From: Rhodococcus oxybenzonivorans
GTDB lineage: Bacteria > Actinomycetota > Actinomycetes > Mycobacteriales > Mycobacteriaceae
Assembly (NCBI RefSeq): GCF_003130705.1
Contig: NZ_CP021355.1
Span: 248,001-312,000 of the forward strand
Length of the DNA: 64,000 nucleotides
Direction of reading: 5' to 3'
Shown here: positions 27,298-36,097 of the stretch, piece by piece
How the letters are laid out: each line of letters opens with the position of its first letter
How positions within the stretch are numbered: the stretch's first letter is position 1
Program-made: the position numbers and the translations under genes
The notes under the pieces: model-generated
What the model was told of the DNA's origin: nothing
Databases searched by the model: none
The model's input: only the letters and a program-made list of their open reading frames with translations

Positions 27298-28120
27298 CAG
27301 TGTGTGCATCGGACCCGGGATGGTTCAAGCAGCTCCTGCTCGGTGAGCTGGGCGGTCCAGGCGGGCGGCAGGTGTGCCGCGAAGACAAGCCCGGTAGCTG
27401 AGCTCAGGAGCGGCAAGACCAATCCCGTGCGCAGATTGATACTGACCGGACAGCTGGACTCCTCCCACCGGATCATGGTTGGTCCGTGGTTGCCCCAGAC
27501 GGCCAGGCCCACCGTTCGGTCGAGGTCGCGAGCCAGTTCCTCGGCCAGATGTGTGGCTTCTCGCACCACGTCGAGACGTGCCGGGCTGGCCAGGGCCAAG
27601 TCGGGGGAGAACGGCCCGAGGTCATAGGCGTCTGTAACGAGGTACTTCCCGTTGCCGAAGGCCAGAGGCTTGCGGTCGGGAGTGTGCTCGATGCGCTCGA
27701 CCCTGCCGAGGAAGATCCCATGGTCACCGCCGGGGTAGCTGGCTTCCATTTGACATTCGACATAGGCGGCGCAGTCATCGATTAGGGGGATGCCCCCGAG
27801 CCCCGTTCGTACCGGGATCCCGACGAACTTGTCTTCGGCCGGCCGAGCGAAGTGCTCGGCAACCTGCTTTTGCCCAGAAGACAAAATGTTGATCGCGAAA
27901 CGCTCGGCTTGGCTGAAGGCCGGAAAGCTACCTGCCGCCACCCGCTGGCTCCACAGAACCAAGGGCGGGTCAAGCGACACCGAGCTGAAGGAGTTGGCGG
28001 TGCATCCATGCCGCTGACCGTCGCGATCAACCGTCGTCACCACCGTCACACCGGTCACAAACGATCCGAGGCACTTGCGCAGGTGCCCCGGGTCGATGAC
28101 GGGGAGAGCGTTCGTGGTGG

Positions 28121-29164
28121 TCATCGGATCGGGTCGATTCCGAGAGCCTTGTGCACGCGCGGCATGACTTCATCGGCCAGCATGCGCATCGATCGATTCG
28201 CCTGGTCGTAGGGCATCAGCCCGAAGTTGTGCAACGTCGAGACGTGCCGAACGCCCATGTCGTAGAGCTCGAGGAGGCGTTCGACCACTGTGTCAACCGA
28301 TCCGAACAGCCCGAGACGCGAAGCCATGACGTCCTCGTACGTTTGACTCTTTGCATAGAGCCTGGTCGCGACATACAGGTCGAATGGCTCGGTTGCGACC
28401 TGGCGCGCCTGCTCGTCGGTGTCCGCGACGTGGGTGTGCAAGGTGACGATGGCGTCGCCGGTCGCCTCGGTCGACCTCTCGGCCAGCCCGCGGTGGTACT
28501 CCTCGATGATGAGTGCGACATCCTCGAGTTTGTCGACGGAGGCGTAGGGGACACACATCATGTTGTGGCCCTGCCGGCCGACGTAGTACGCGGCCTGATG
28601 TTGAAGAACCGCAACATAAAAGGGCGGGGTCGGGCGCTGGGTAGGCAGGGTGTTGAGAGCCACATCCTTCAGGTGGTTGTAGGTCCCGTCGAAGGTGATC
28701 CGCTCCCCCGCCATGGCCCGCTGGACGAGTGCGAAGTTCTCGTCGAAACGCTCTCGCTTGGTGGCCGGATCAATGCCGAAGCCTTCGTACTCGTGCTTGA
28801 GGTATCCCGAACCCACGCCCATGACCAGTCGGCCGCCCGAGAGCACATCCACGATGGAGTAGTTCTCGGCGATCGTGATGGGGTTGTGGAAGGTAAGAAC
28901 TGAAATCGCGGTCCCCAGGCGGATGTTGTTGGTCCGCTGCGAGAGTGCCGCCAGCATGATCGCCGGGTTCGGCACCACTCCGTACTCATGGAAATGGTGT
29001 TCGGCAACAAAGAAGGTGTCGTAGCCCAGCTCGTCGGCCAACTCGCCTTGCGCCAGCACCTCCCGATATAGCGCATCGATACTTCGATCACGGCCTGGGT
29101 AGTGATCGTTGACCGAGAAGTACGAGTACAGCATTGGCTGCTTGGACGAACCGTTGTGATCCAT
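28121..29164 (-). CDS. LLM-class (luciferase-like) flavin oxidoreductase
   Basis: A 347-residue luciferase-like TIM-barrel monooxygenase (YDTFFVAEHHFHEYGVVPNP, IRLGTAISVLTFHNPITIAE, GGRLVMGVGSGYLKHEYEGF). Such enzymes use reduced flavin from a partner reductase. I chose the ATG at 29164, preceded by GGAAGG. It overlaps the reductase start by 4 bases, so the two were cotranscribed and the now-broken reductase may have served this enzyme as well as the 29576 oxygenase. The substrate is unknown. Confidence 0.85.
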   Translation of the reverse strand: MDHNGSSKQPMLYSYFSVNDHYPGRDRSIDALYREVLAQGELADELGYDTFFVAEHHFHEYGVVPNPAIMLAALSQRTNNIRLGTAISVLTFHNPITIAENYSIVDVLSGGRLVMGVGSGYLKHEYEGFGIDPATKRERFDENFALVQRAMAGERITFDGTYNHLKDVALNTLPTQRPTPPFYVAVLQHQAAYYVGRQGHNMMCVPYASVDKLEDVALIIEEYHRGLAERSTEATGDAIVTLHTHVADTDEQARQVATEPFDLYVATRLYAKSQTYEDVMASRLGLFGSVDTVVERLLELYDMGVRHVSTLHNFGLMPYDQANRSMRMLADEVMPRVHKALGIDPIR

Positions 29165-29234
29165 TGGTGACCTTCCCTCATAAGTTTGGCGCCTCGAAAT
29201 GCGGTCCATCCTGCGAAAGTCGTTCCCAACAGGA

Positions 29235-29251
29235 TGTGCGTTAATCGCACA
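29235..29251. promoter_or_regulatory. IclR-type palindrome 1
   Basis: TGTGCG-TTAAT-CGCACA is a perfect 6-bp inverted repeat 70 bases upstream of the LLM gene. It shares the TAATCGCAC core with the sites at 29440 and 31739, all around the IclR regulator's neighbours. It is probably an operator of that regulator. Confidence 0.6.
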
Positions 29252-29439
29252 AGATATGCTTTTCACCGCACGTTAAATGTCAAACTAGGTGCGCCCCAGT
29301 GCCCTGTCAAGGCCCATCAACACCTCGAGCTGAGCCCGACGGCCGGCCAGCTCCGAACAAATCGAGGTGATCCTTGACACACCACTGGCGCCTGACCTAC
29401 TTTGACTCCACCGAGTGTGCGGTAGTAAGCCTCACATGA

Positions 29440-29450
29440 GCGATTATCGC
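29440..29450. promoter_or_regulatory. IclR-type palindrome 2
   Basis: GCGATTATCGC is a perfect palindrome about a single central base. It lies about 125 bases upstream of the oxygenase gene in the 400-base divergent region (29165-29575), which otherwise holds no gene. Confidence 0.55.
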
Positions 29451-29575
29451 ACTTATTTCGAAGGACGGGTCTCTCTCGGGACCGGTTGAGTCAGCGGCAC
29501 CGGCACCAGCTGGGGCCATAAGAACAGGCGCCCGCTCGGACACGAGCGGCCTTCCCTATATGATTGGTAGGAAGC

Positions 29576-30781
29576 ATGGACACGGTCGAGATATTGGATC
29601 TCCGTAAGGAACTCGTCACAAGGGCGCAGGCATTGCGCCCCCTGCTCGAGAAGAATGCGGTCGTCGCCGAGGGTGAGCGCGCTCTGCCGGACGAGACCTT
29701 CAATGCGCTGATCGAAGCGGGGATGCTGAAGCTGTGCAAGCCCCGTCGTTACGGCGGCCTGGAGGCCGGGCACCGTACCTACCTCGACGTCGTGGCCGAG
29801 CTCGCCAAGGGTTGCGGGGCCGCCTCGTGGTATGGCTTCATCCTCAACATGACCGACTGGATTGTCGGCCAGATGCACCAAGATGCCCAGGACGCCGTGT
29901 GGGGAGACTCGCCGAATGCCGTCACCTGTTGCCCGCTGAACCCGATTCCCGGTTGGGAGGCTCGTTGGGGGAAGGACGGAGTGACGCTCAGCGGGGAATG
30001 GCCCTACACATCTGGCTGCGGACATGCCGATTGGGTCCTGGCGGGTTTCCCTGTCCTCGATGACGCAGGCAATCCCGTGGACAGCGCCGTGGCCCTCATT
30101 TCGATGAAGGACACGACGATCAAGGACACATGGTATGTGGCCGGCATGCAGGGAACCGGTAGTAACACCGTGGTCGTGAAAGACGTGTTCGTGCCCAACA
30201 CCATGATCATGAAGATGTCCGGTCCACTGAGCAACAACCACCCGACCCCGCACAAGTCGGAGCACATGTTCCTCAGTGATCCCGGGGCCACCTTCTGGAC
30301 ATGCGTGGCACCGCCGGTGCTTGGCCTTGCCCAGCTCGCACTCGAGCTCACGGTGGAACGTCTGACCACCAAGCCGAAGCCAATTAGCTACTCCTTCTAC
30401 ACGGACTCGAGCAAAGCTCCCTCTACGCAGTTTGCTGTCGCCCAGGCTGCGACGATGATTGACGCCGCAACTCTGCAGGCACGCGCCGCCTGCGACGAGA
30501 TCGATGCCCAGTCAAGGACCGGCGAACTCATGGCGCGACTGGACCGCGGTCGAAACATTATGCGGGGCGCCAATGTGATTCGACTCTGTCGTGAAGCAAC
30601 CGATCTGCTGATCGATGCTCAAGGGGCGGGCTCCTTCGCGCAGGTGAACCCGCTGCAGCGCATCTGGCGGGATCTCAACACCGCGGCCCGGCATGGCTTC
30701 AACAGTGTCGGGATGAAGCACGAGATGTACGGACGCATTCTACTTGGGGCCGATGAGCAGCAGATGACACCGTTCGCGTGA
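29576..30781 (+). CDS. Two-component flavin-dependent aromatic hydroxylase, oxygenase (HPAH C2-like)
   Basis: A 401-residue protein of the acyl-CoA-dehydrogenase fold, group D monooxygenase type. It shows the helical N-terminus (LPDETFNALIEAGMLKLCKP), RYGGLEAGHRTYLDVVAELA, GEWPYTSGCGHADWVLAG and a C-terminal helix bundle (AQGAGSFAQVNPLQRIWRD). This matches oxygenases such as p-hydroxyphenylacetate hydroxylase C2 and HsaA, which hydroxylate a phenol with reduced flavin. Start at 29576 after GGTAGGAAGC. The partner reductase at 25669-28124 is split by an IS, so activity would need another reductase. Confidence 0.87.
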   Translation: MDTVEILDLRKELVTRAQALRPLLEKNAVVAEGERALPDETFNALIEAGMLKLCKPRRYGGLEAGHRTYLDVVAELAKGCGAASWYGFILNMTDWIVGQMHQDAQDAVWGDSPNAVTCCPLNPIPGWEARWGKDGVTLSGEWPYTSGCGHADWVLAGFPVLDDAGNPVDSAVALISMKDTTIKDTWYVAGMQGTGSNTVVVKDVFVPNTMIMKMSGPLSNNHPTPHKSEHMFLSDPGATFWTCVAPPVLGLAQLALELTVERLTTKPKPISYSFYTDSSKAPSTQFAVAQAATMIDAATLQARAACDEIDAQSRTGELMARLDRGRNIMRGANVIRLCREATDLLIDAQGAGSFAQVNPLQRIWRDLNTAARHGFNSVGMKHEMYGRILLGADEQQMTPFA

Positions 30782-30923
30782 GCTAGGGGCCCGCAAGATC
30801 TGCCCGCTGCACGCTGCTGAATTCCGCAGTGAGCAGACCTCGCCCCTTTCTCGACGCAGTCGTCGCTGCCGGGGTGGCCGTGTTCCGATGCGTATCGGCT
30901 CTTGGCGACCGCGATCCTCCGCC

Positions 30924-31694
30924 TTACCGCCGAACTGGTGCTGGCGGGCTGTCGTCACGGGGCCCGCGGTTGGTCTGCCGGCCCAGTGCATCACTCAGCG
31001 CCTCAGCGGCGGACCGCACAGATGGCAGCCAGTTCTCGCCACCATCGTGCACGTCGTAACCCATTGCACCAACGCATGCGATCGGTCTGGCGGCTGCGTC
31101 GAACACGGGAACAGTGACTGCGAGTGCTCCAGACAGAACCTCTCCGCGGGCCATCGCCCAACCTTGGCGGCGAATCGTCGCGAGTTCGTCAGTCAGTTCG
31201 GCTTGCATCTTCTCTCGTGGTACCACCCGCTCGACCTCCTCTCGATCCAGATACGCCAGGATCGCCCGTGCCGCGCCGCTCCACAGCGGGATGGCACGGC
31301 CGACCGGGAGGACAAGCGCCGCACCGACGGACGGAACCTCGCTATGGGCACAGACGACATCATGATCGCGTCGGAGCAACAGCATTCCAGTCCGCCCCGT
31401 GGCTTCGGCGATTCCTCGCAGATGGGGCGGGGCAAGGCGCGGCAATGCAGTGCGCTCCGACGCGATCGAGCCAAGTATGGCTAGTCCCATGCCCAGGTCG
31501 TAGGCCTTCGTGTCGGGATCTCGCCAGACCACTGCGGCATGTTCAAGGGAGGTGAGCAGTCTCTGCAGTCCGCGTCGCGGGCCTCCCATGGCGCGGTCAA
31601 TATCCGCCAGTCGGAGCGGCCCCCGGAGTGCCAGCAAGTGGACCAGTTCCATTGCCCGGTCGACTGATTGGGAGGTTTCGGGGGGTCTTGACAT
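30924..31694 (-). CDS. IclR-family transcriptional regulator
   Basis: A 256-residue regulator: winged helix at residues 8-65 (SVDRAMELVHLLALRGPLRL) and an IclR effector-binding domain at 75-245 (HLRGIAEATGRTGMLLLRRD, AVTVPVFDAAARPIACVG). It is divergent from the maleate-isomerase remnant, with a palindrome 45 bases upstream of its start, so it is probably autoregulated. It likely controls the hydroxylase, LLM and dioxygenase genes. Confidence 0.88.
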   Translation of the reverse strand: MSRPPETSQSVDRAMELVHLLALRGPLRLADIDRAMGGPRRGLQRLLTSLEHAAVVWRDPDTKAYDLGMGLAILGSIASERTALPRLAPPHLRGIAEATGRTGMLLLRRDHDVVCAHSEVPSVGAALVLPVGRAIPLWSGAARAILAYLDREEVERVVPREKMQAELTDELATIRRQGWAMARGEVLSGALAVTVPVFDAAARPIACVGAMGYDVHDGGENWLPSVRSAAEALSDALGRQTNRGPRDDSPPAPVRR

Positions 31695-31738
31695 TGCGGC
31701 GCACCTCCAGCAGAGTAGGCGTTAAAAGCACAGGATAG

Positions 31739-31749
31739 GCGATAGTCGC
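31739..31749. promoter_or_regulatory. IclR-type palindrome 3
   Basis: GCGATAGTCGC, an inverted repeat of GCGA/TCGC followed by ACA, 45 bases upstream of the iclR start. It is closely related to the sites at 29235 and 29440. Confidence 0.55.
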
Positions 31750-31893
31750 ACATCCAGTTGGATGCTGTCAAACTCCGCCAACGACGAGAACTGCTCGGAC
31801 CGTGGCCCCCGGCGTGCACGCGCACCGGACCGCCGAACCTTGGTGCACCCGTATCTACAGCATCAAACTCGCTATGGCAGAAGGGTAAGAGAG

Positions 31894-32571
31894 TTGTCTA
31901 TCTACCGCGTCGGATTGATCGTCCCCAGCTCCAACACAACCGTGGCGACGGAGATCCCGGCGCTGCTCCATCGCCCGCCGGGCGATCCGGCCGGAGACGT
32001 TCGGCGTGCACTCCTCGCGCATGTGGATGAAGCACGTCACGCCGGAAGAGTTCAAAGCTATGGATAACGACTCGCTGCGTTGTGCGGCGGAATTGTCCGA
32101 CGCGCGGGTCGACATCATGGCGTACGCCTGCCTGGTAGCGATCATGGCGCAGGGACCGGGGTACCACCACGACTCACAGAAGCGGCTCGCTTGCGCAGCA
32201 GCAGCAGCGGAGTTTGGCAATTGGTTGCCTGTGGTGTCGTCAGCCGGCGCGCTGATCGAGGGTCTGCGTCACCTGAAGGCGCGCAAAGTGGCCAACCTTC
32301 AGGAGGAGGGCATCGAGGTGGTCGACTCAATCAGCCTCGAGGTGGCCGACAAACCTCACCGTTGGACGGCTCGATCCAGATGGCCTCATTCACCTCGCCC
32401 AACGCCTGGACACATCGCGGGCCGACGCCCTGGTCCACAGCGCCTGCGTTCAGATGCCGTCTCTGTCTGTCCTGGACGCCGTCCAGCAGCGCTTCGACAT
32501 CCCGGTTGTTTCTGCTGCATCTGCAACGGTGTGGCACACGCTGAGTGAACTCGGGACTGCTCGCCGGTGGG
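31894..32571 (+). pseudogene. Frameshifted maleate isomerase (Asp/Glu racemase family)
   Basis: Frame pieces run in order: YRVGLIVPSSNTTVATEIPA (from a TTG at 31894), then HSSRMWMKHVTPEEFKAMDN and DIMAYACLVAIMAQGPGYHH, then after a further shift ADALVHSACVQMPSLSVLDA and FDIPVVSAASATVWHTLSEL. These are the conserved parts of maleate cis-trans isomerase, including both active-site cysteine regions. A frameshift near 31980 and a shift/deletion near 32340 break it. Maleate isomerase makes fumarate at the end of gentisate-, nicotinate- or dihydroxypyridine-type routes. Confidence 0.78.
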
Positions 32572-32757
32572 TGACCCACCGGGCGGCTGACGCACCTTGG
32601 CCGAGTAATCACGCCTGCGATCGATGACCCGGCAGGTGCATCACTTGTTCCTCGGTCCGGGACCTCGCCCACGGGTGCCAAGCCGAATCGCCAGAAAAAC
32701 CGCTGGGCGCACCGGGGCGCGCGTCCGCTGACCTATTCACACCACAAGGAGACCATC

Positions 32758-33513
32758 ATGACCGCAGCACATGTTCAGGTTGGAACTGGAGATCGGAAAG
32801 TCATCTGTCTGCACGGCTGGTTCGGCTCATCGACCGGGTGGGGCAGCTGGCCGGAGTTGCTGGACGGATCGCGGTTCACGTACGTGTTCGTCGACTACCG
32901 AGGCTATGGGGAACGCAAGGATGTGGACGGCGAGCACACGATGGCGGAGATTTCTGCCGACGTGCTCGCGCTGGCCGACGACTTGGGTTGGGACACGTTC
33001 GACATCATCGGTCACTCGATGGGAGGCATGGCCGCGCAGCGCGTGCTCGCTGACGCTCCCCACCGGGTACAGAACTTGGTCGCGATCTCACCGGCACCCG
33101 CGACGGGTGTGCCGTTGGACGACCAGTCGTGGGCGCTGTTCGCCGATGCGGCGTCGGACGACGCGAACCGGGCGATCATCATTGACTTCTCGACCGGCAG
33201 CCGGCTCTCGCGCACATGGGTCGACCAGGTGGTGGCGCACTCCGTGGAACGGTCGGACCGAGCGGCGTTCGGTGACTACCTAACTGCCTGGACGAAGACG
33301 GACTTTGCCGACGAGATCGTTGGCAAGGAGCATCCGATCAAGGTGATCGTGGGCGAGCACGATCCGGTGCTTGGTGCCCAGGCCATGGAGCACACGTTTA
33401 TGCAGCACTATCCGAACGCGTCGGTGGAGGTCGTGCCCAACGCCGGGCATTACGCGATGTTCGAGACACCGGTGGCACTGGCCACCAGCGTTGAGGCGTT
33501 CCTCGCCGGCTGA
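32758..33513 (+). CDS. Alpha/beta-hydrolase, possible ring-cleavage product hydrolase
   Basis: A 251-residue alpha/beta-hydrolase. The oxyanion segment is VICLHGWFGSSTGWG, the nucleophile elbow GHSMGGMAAQ, acid GEHDPVLGA and the catalytic His in NAGHYAMFETP. AAGGAG precedes the ATG. It follows the maleate isomerase remnant on the same strand, a pairing seen in dihydroxypyridine-type pathways where such a hydrolase removes a formyl group; a C-C hydrolase or enol-lactonase are alternatives. The 280 bases that follow (33514-33793) show only a doubtful short frame ending at 33778. Confidence 0.82.
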   Translation: MTAAHVQVGTGDRKVICLHGWFGSSTGWGSWPELLDGSRFTYVFVDYRGYGERKDVDGEHTMAEISADVLALADDLGWDTFDIIGHSMGGMAAQRVLADAPHRVQNLVAISPAPATGVPLDDQSWALFADAASDDANRAIIIDFSTGSRLSRTWVDQVVAHSVERSDRAAFGDYLTAWTKTDFADEIVGKEHPIKVIVGEHDPVLGAQAMEHTFMQHYPNASVEVVPNAGHYAMFETPVALATSVEAFLAG

Positions 33514-33793
33514 CAGCTCGACGCAGGAACAGATGGCCGTGCGCTTTGCACGAAAGGGCCACAACACGTTCGACTGAGTCTATGGAATGACGTTGAGGGG
33601 TCCCGCGCCTGGGCGCCGCTCCGCTCCTCATCGGGGGTGCACTCAGTGAAGGTTTGCCGTCGGCGACCACCTCATCGTGACGGCCACGGTCGAGCGAATC
33701 GAGCGTTGCGAGAGTGGCCCGTTGACCGATCACGGGCGAACCTTCGGGACGCAGGCGGCACTACCGCTCGGCGAATGAGAACAGAGGATAGCT

Positions 33794-34114
33794 ATGTACT
33801 TACTGGTCGATCCGGACGAGATCGGCATCAAGCATGCGGAGGACTCCCCCGGCCTGCACGTAGGGCTCGGGTCCTCGTACGGCAATGGCGAACTCGATGC
33901 GCTTCTTCAACGCACAGGCTTCGGCCGCGTTCGCGAGGGCCACGCGTTCCTCCTCGTTGACCGACTGCGCGCCGGGACACTGAACACGGAAGGATTCGAA
34001 GCGATGATCTACTTCGCCAGGGGAATGGGTTGGGTGGACGGAGAATCGGTACGGGCGCACCTGGTGCACCCGGATCGGGCGCGGGTGCAGGAGGATCGGC
34101 ATGAGTACCGGTAG
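33794..34114 (+). CDS. Hypothetical 106-residue protein upstream of ribBA
   Basis: It begins MYLLVDPDEIGIKHAEDSPG and has no membrane segment or motif I recognise. GAGG precedes the ATG and its end overlaps the ribBA start by 14 bases, which supports a real, translationally coupled gene. Function unknown. The coupling suggests a link to flavin supply. Confidence 0.55.
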   Translation: MYLLVDPDEIGIKHAEDSPGLHVGLGSSYGNGELDALLQRTGFGRVREGHAFLLVDRLRAGTLNTEGFEAMIYFARGMGWVDGESVRAHLVHPDRARVQEDRHEYR

Positions 34115-35372
34115 CGCCGGCGTCCCTCGCGCACTGGCGGCGATCGCCGCCGGCTCGATGGTGGTGGTTCTCGACGACCGGGACCGAGAAAACGAGGCGG
34201 ACCTGATCATGGCCGCGCAGTGTGTCGATACCGACAGCGTTGCTTTCTTCCTGGAACACACCTCCGGCTTTCTGTGCACGGCGATCACCGAAAGCCGGGC
34301 AGGCGAGCTCGAGCTTCCGCTGATGGTCGAGCACAACACCGAGAGTATGGGTACGGCGTTTCTCGACAGTGTGGACTTCGTGCACGGCACCTCCACCGGG
34401 ATCAGCGCTGCTGATCGCGCGGCAACGATTCGTTCTCTCGCACAGACCGATACGAAGCCGGTCGATCTGGCCAGGCCGGGACATGTGCTGCCGCTGCGCG
34501 CCCGCGCCGGTGGCGTGCTCGAGCGGCCGGGACATACCGAGGCGGGAGTCGATCTGTGCTCCGCAGCCGGGGTGCTGCCGGCAGCTCTGATCTGCGAACT
34601 CATCACCGCAGACAAGCGAGAAATGCTTCGGGGGTCGCAGGCGAGAGCCTTTGCCGACCGGCACGGTCTCGAGGTCATCACCATCGCCGAGATCGTCGCC
34701 TATCGCACCGACCAGCTCGGCCCCCCGCAAGCGGAGCACGCGCGGGCCCGGATCCCCACGCCGTACGGCCTGTTCAATGCGATGGCCTATTCCGGGGAGG
34801 ACGGCATCGAGCATGCGGCATTGGTACACGGTGACGTGGCCGGCCACGCCGAGGTAGCCGTCCGCGTGCACAGCGAATGCCTGACCGGGGACCTCTTCGG
34901 CTCGCTGCGCTGCGATTGCCGAACACAGCTGGAGCAGTCCTTGCGAATGGTGACCGCTATCGGAGCCGGAGTCATCATCTATCTGCGTGGGCATGAGGGC
35001 CGCGGAATCGGATTGGGACAGAAGCTTCGTGCGTATCGGGTGCAACAGTGTGAGGGACTCGATACCATCGACGCCAATCTTGCGGTCGGCTCGCCGGTGG
35101 ATGTGCGTGACTATCGGGCGGCCGCCGCGATGCTGACCGAACTGCAGGTGCGGTCGATTCGATTGATCACCAACAATCCGGACAAGATCACTGCGCTCTC
35201 GACGCTGGGCGTGAAGGTGTGCGAGCGGATCGCCTCCGGGACCGAACCGACGGCCGAGAACCTCGACTACCTGCGCACCAAAAGAGATCGACTCGGGCAT
35301 CTGTTGGAACTTCCCACCGAGGAGGAACTGACGGACAGGCCTCTATCCAGCTCAGCCGCCTGGCCGGCATGA
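34101..35372 (+). CDS. ribBA: Bifunctional DHBP synthase / GTP cyclohydrolase II
   Basis: A 423-residue fusion that makes both riboflavin precursors. The N-terminal RibB domain (about 1-200) contains VVLDDRDRENEADLIMAAQ and HTEAGVDLC. The C-terminal RibA domain (about 205-400) has the zinc cysteines CLTGDLFGSLRCDC and the GTP-site segment YLRGHEGRGIGLGQKLRAY. A riboflavin gene away from a complete rib operon, next to flavin-dependent oxygenases, suggests an extra copy that boosts flavin supply; that is inference. No FMN riboswitch was recognised upstream. Confidence 0.93.
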   Translation: MSTGSAGVPRALAAIAAGSMVVVLDDRDRENEADLIMAAQCVDTDSVAFFLEHTSGFLCTAITESRAGELELPLMVEHNTESMGTAFLDSVDFVHGTSTGISAADRAATIRSLAQTDTKPVDLARPGHVLPLRARAGGVLERPGHTEAGVDLCSAAGVLPAALICELITADKREMLRGSQARAFADRHGLEVITIAEIVAYRTDQLGPPQAEHARARIPTPYGLFNAMAYSGEDGIEHAALVHGDVAGHAEVAVRVHSECLTGDLFGSLRCDCRTQLEQSLRMVTAIGAGVIIYLRGHEGRGIGLGQKLRAYRVQQCEGLDTIDANLAVGSPVDVRDYRAAAAMLTELQVRSIRLITNNPDKITALSTLGVKVCERIASGTEPTAENLDYLRTKRDRLGHLLELPTEEELTDRPLSSSAAWPA

Positions 35373-35399
35373 TGCGCCGCTGAGAGGCGGGCGATCCAG

Positions 35400-35660
35400 T
35401 TACTGGGCGGTGTCGAACAGGACGGAATAGCCCGCACGCGCGGCTTTGACAGCCACCCCGATGCGATGTGCGTCTTTCCCGATCCCGGGCGGAGCAGGAT
35501 CACGTTCTCCGCCTACGCCACGAATGTTCCGGTCGCCAAATGCGCCAGCACGTCCCAAACGTAAAGGAGGGTAGGTGATCGAGGTTGACGTCCTCGAGCT
35601 CTTCACCGCCAGGTAGCAGGGCAGCCAGATATTCCTCATACCAGTTCTCGTCCCGGGCCT
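35400..35660 (-). pseudogene. IS21-family IstB helper ATPase remnant
   Basis: Leftward fragments in two frames carry ILLRPGSGKTHIASG, a degenerate Walker A, and VAVKAARAGYSVLFDTAQ, both characteristic of IstB. Frameshifts break the gene and no IstA or ends are visible. The next 437 bases (35661-36097) hold no supportable gene and probably include the promoter of the following genes. Confidence 0.68.
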
Positions 35661-36097
35661 AGCCGGGCGGGTCGGCGGCGCGGGCGGACGCTCGAAACGC
35701 CACACCCGTATCTCTCGTGATTCCCATTGCCTACACCCACCAACACAAAGCTGACCACGAGCTCGACTCTGTGCTGCACGCACATCGGCACCAGGTCAAA
35801 TGAAAATACTGCGATTCGACGTGTCCGATCTGGTTCGGAATATTCGCACAATCCGAGCGCGAAATGACAAGACCCAGCACCACCACATGACGCAGGATGT
35901 GAGGGCGCTCACAAAGGATGATGTGCCGAGCGCCCGTGGTCGGGGAATGAGACAGCCGCGGTGATCACAGGAGCGGCGCCAGATGTCACCACGGCACCGC
36001 CGCAGAAACTCAGGCAATTCTCGAGAACCGAACCACGCCCGCGCGACAACACGAAAGCCTTTGTCCGTTGCGGGAACTCAGATCGAGGAGTACAGGA

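Larger units (their letters stand above)
25973..27327 (+). mobile_element. IS3-family insertion sequence, copy 2 (intact)
   Basis: A 1355-bp element with the same inverted ends as copy 1 and a 3-bp direct repeat AGC at its target. It has intact orfA and orfB. The different target duplications of the two copies show that each transposed independently, rather than arising by recombination between them. Confidence 0.95.
25669..28124 (-). pseudogene. HPAH C1-like flavin reductase fused to IclR domain, split by IS3
   Basis: The right part (27328-28124) encodes a flavin-reductase domain (FVTGVTVVTTVDRDGQRHGC, TANSFSSVSLDPPLVLWSQ) followed by the beginning of an IclR-like effector domain. The left part (25669-25969) encodes its end (GMSRVIGNVVPNINERGINA, FDRQGFVVCALTIMGH). 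IS copy 2 separates them. Removing the IS and one AGC duplication joins 797 and 301 bases exactly in frame (LTEQELL-TSRRDRQL), giving 365 residues. This architecture matches the reductase of p-hydroxyphenylacetate hydroxylase (C1), whose C-terminal domain senses substrate. It would supply reduced flavin to the oxygenase at 29576. Confidence 0.88.

Noticed and set aside
27276..28124. Continuous 282-residue reductase ending RCTHCYLCATG
   Set aside because: The last 17 or so residues come from the IS end; the natural continuation is at 25669-25969.
33677..33778. Short frame ending LPLGE before the 106-residue gene
   Set aside because: No good ribosome site and no identifiable domain; could be the tail of a lost gene.
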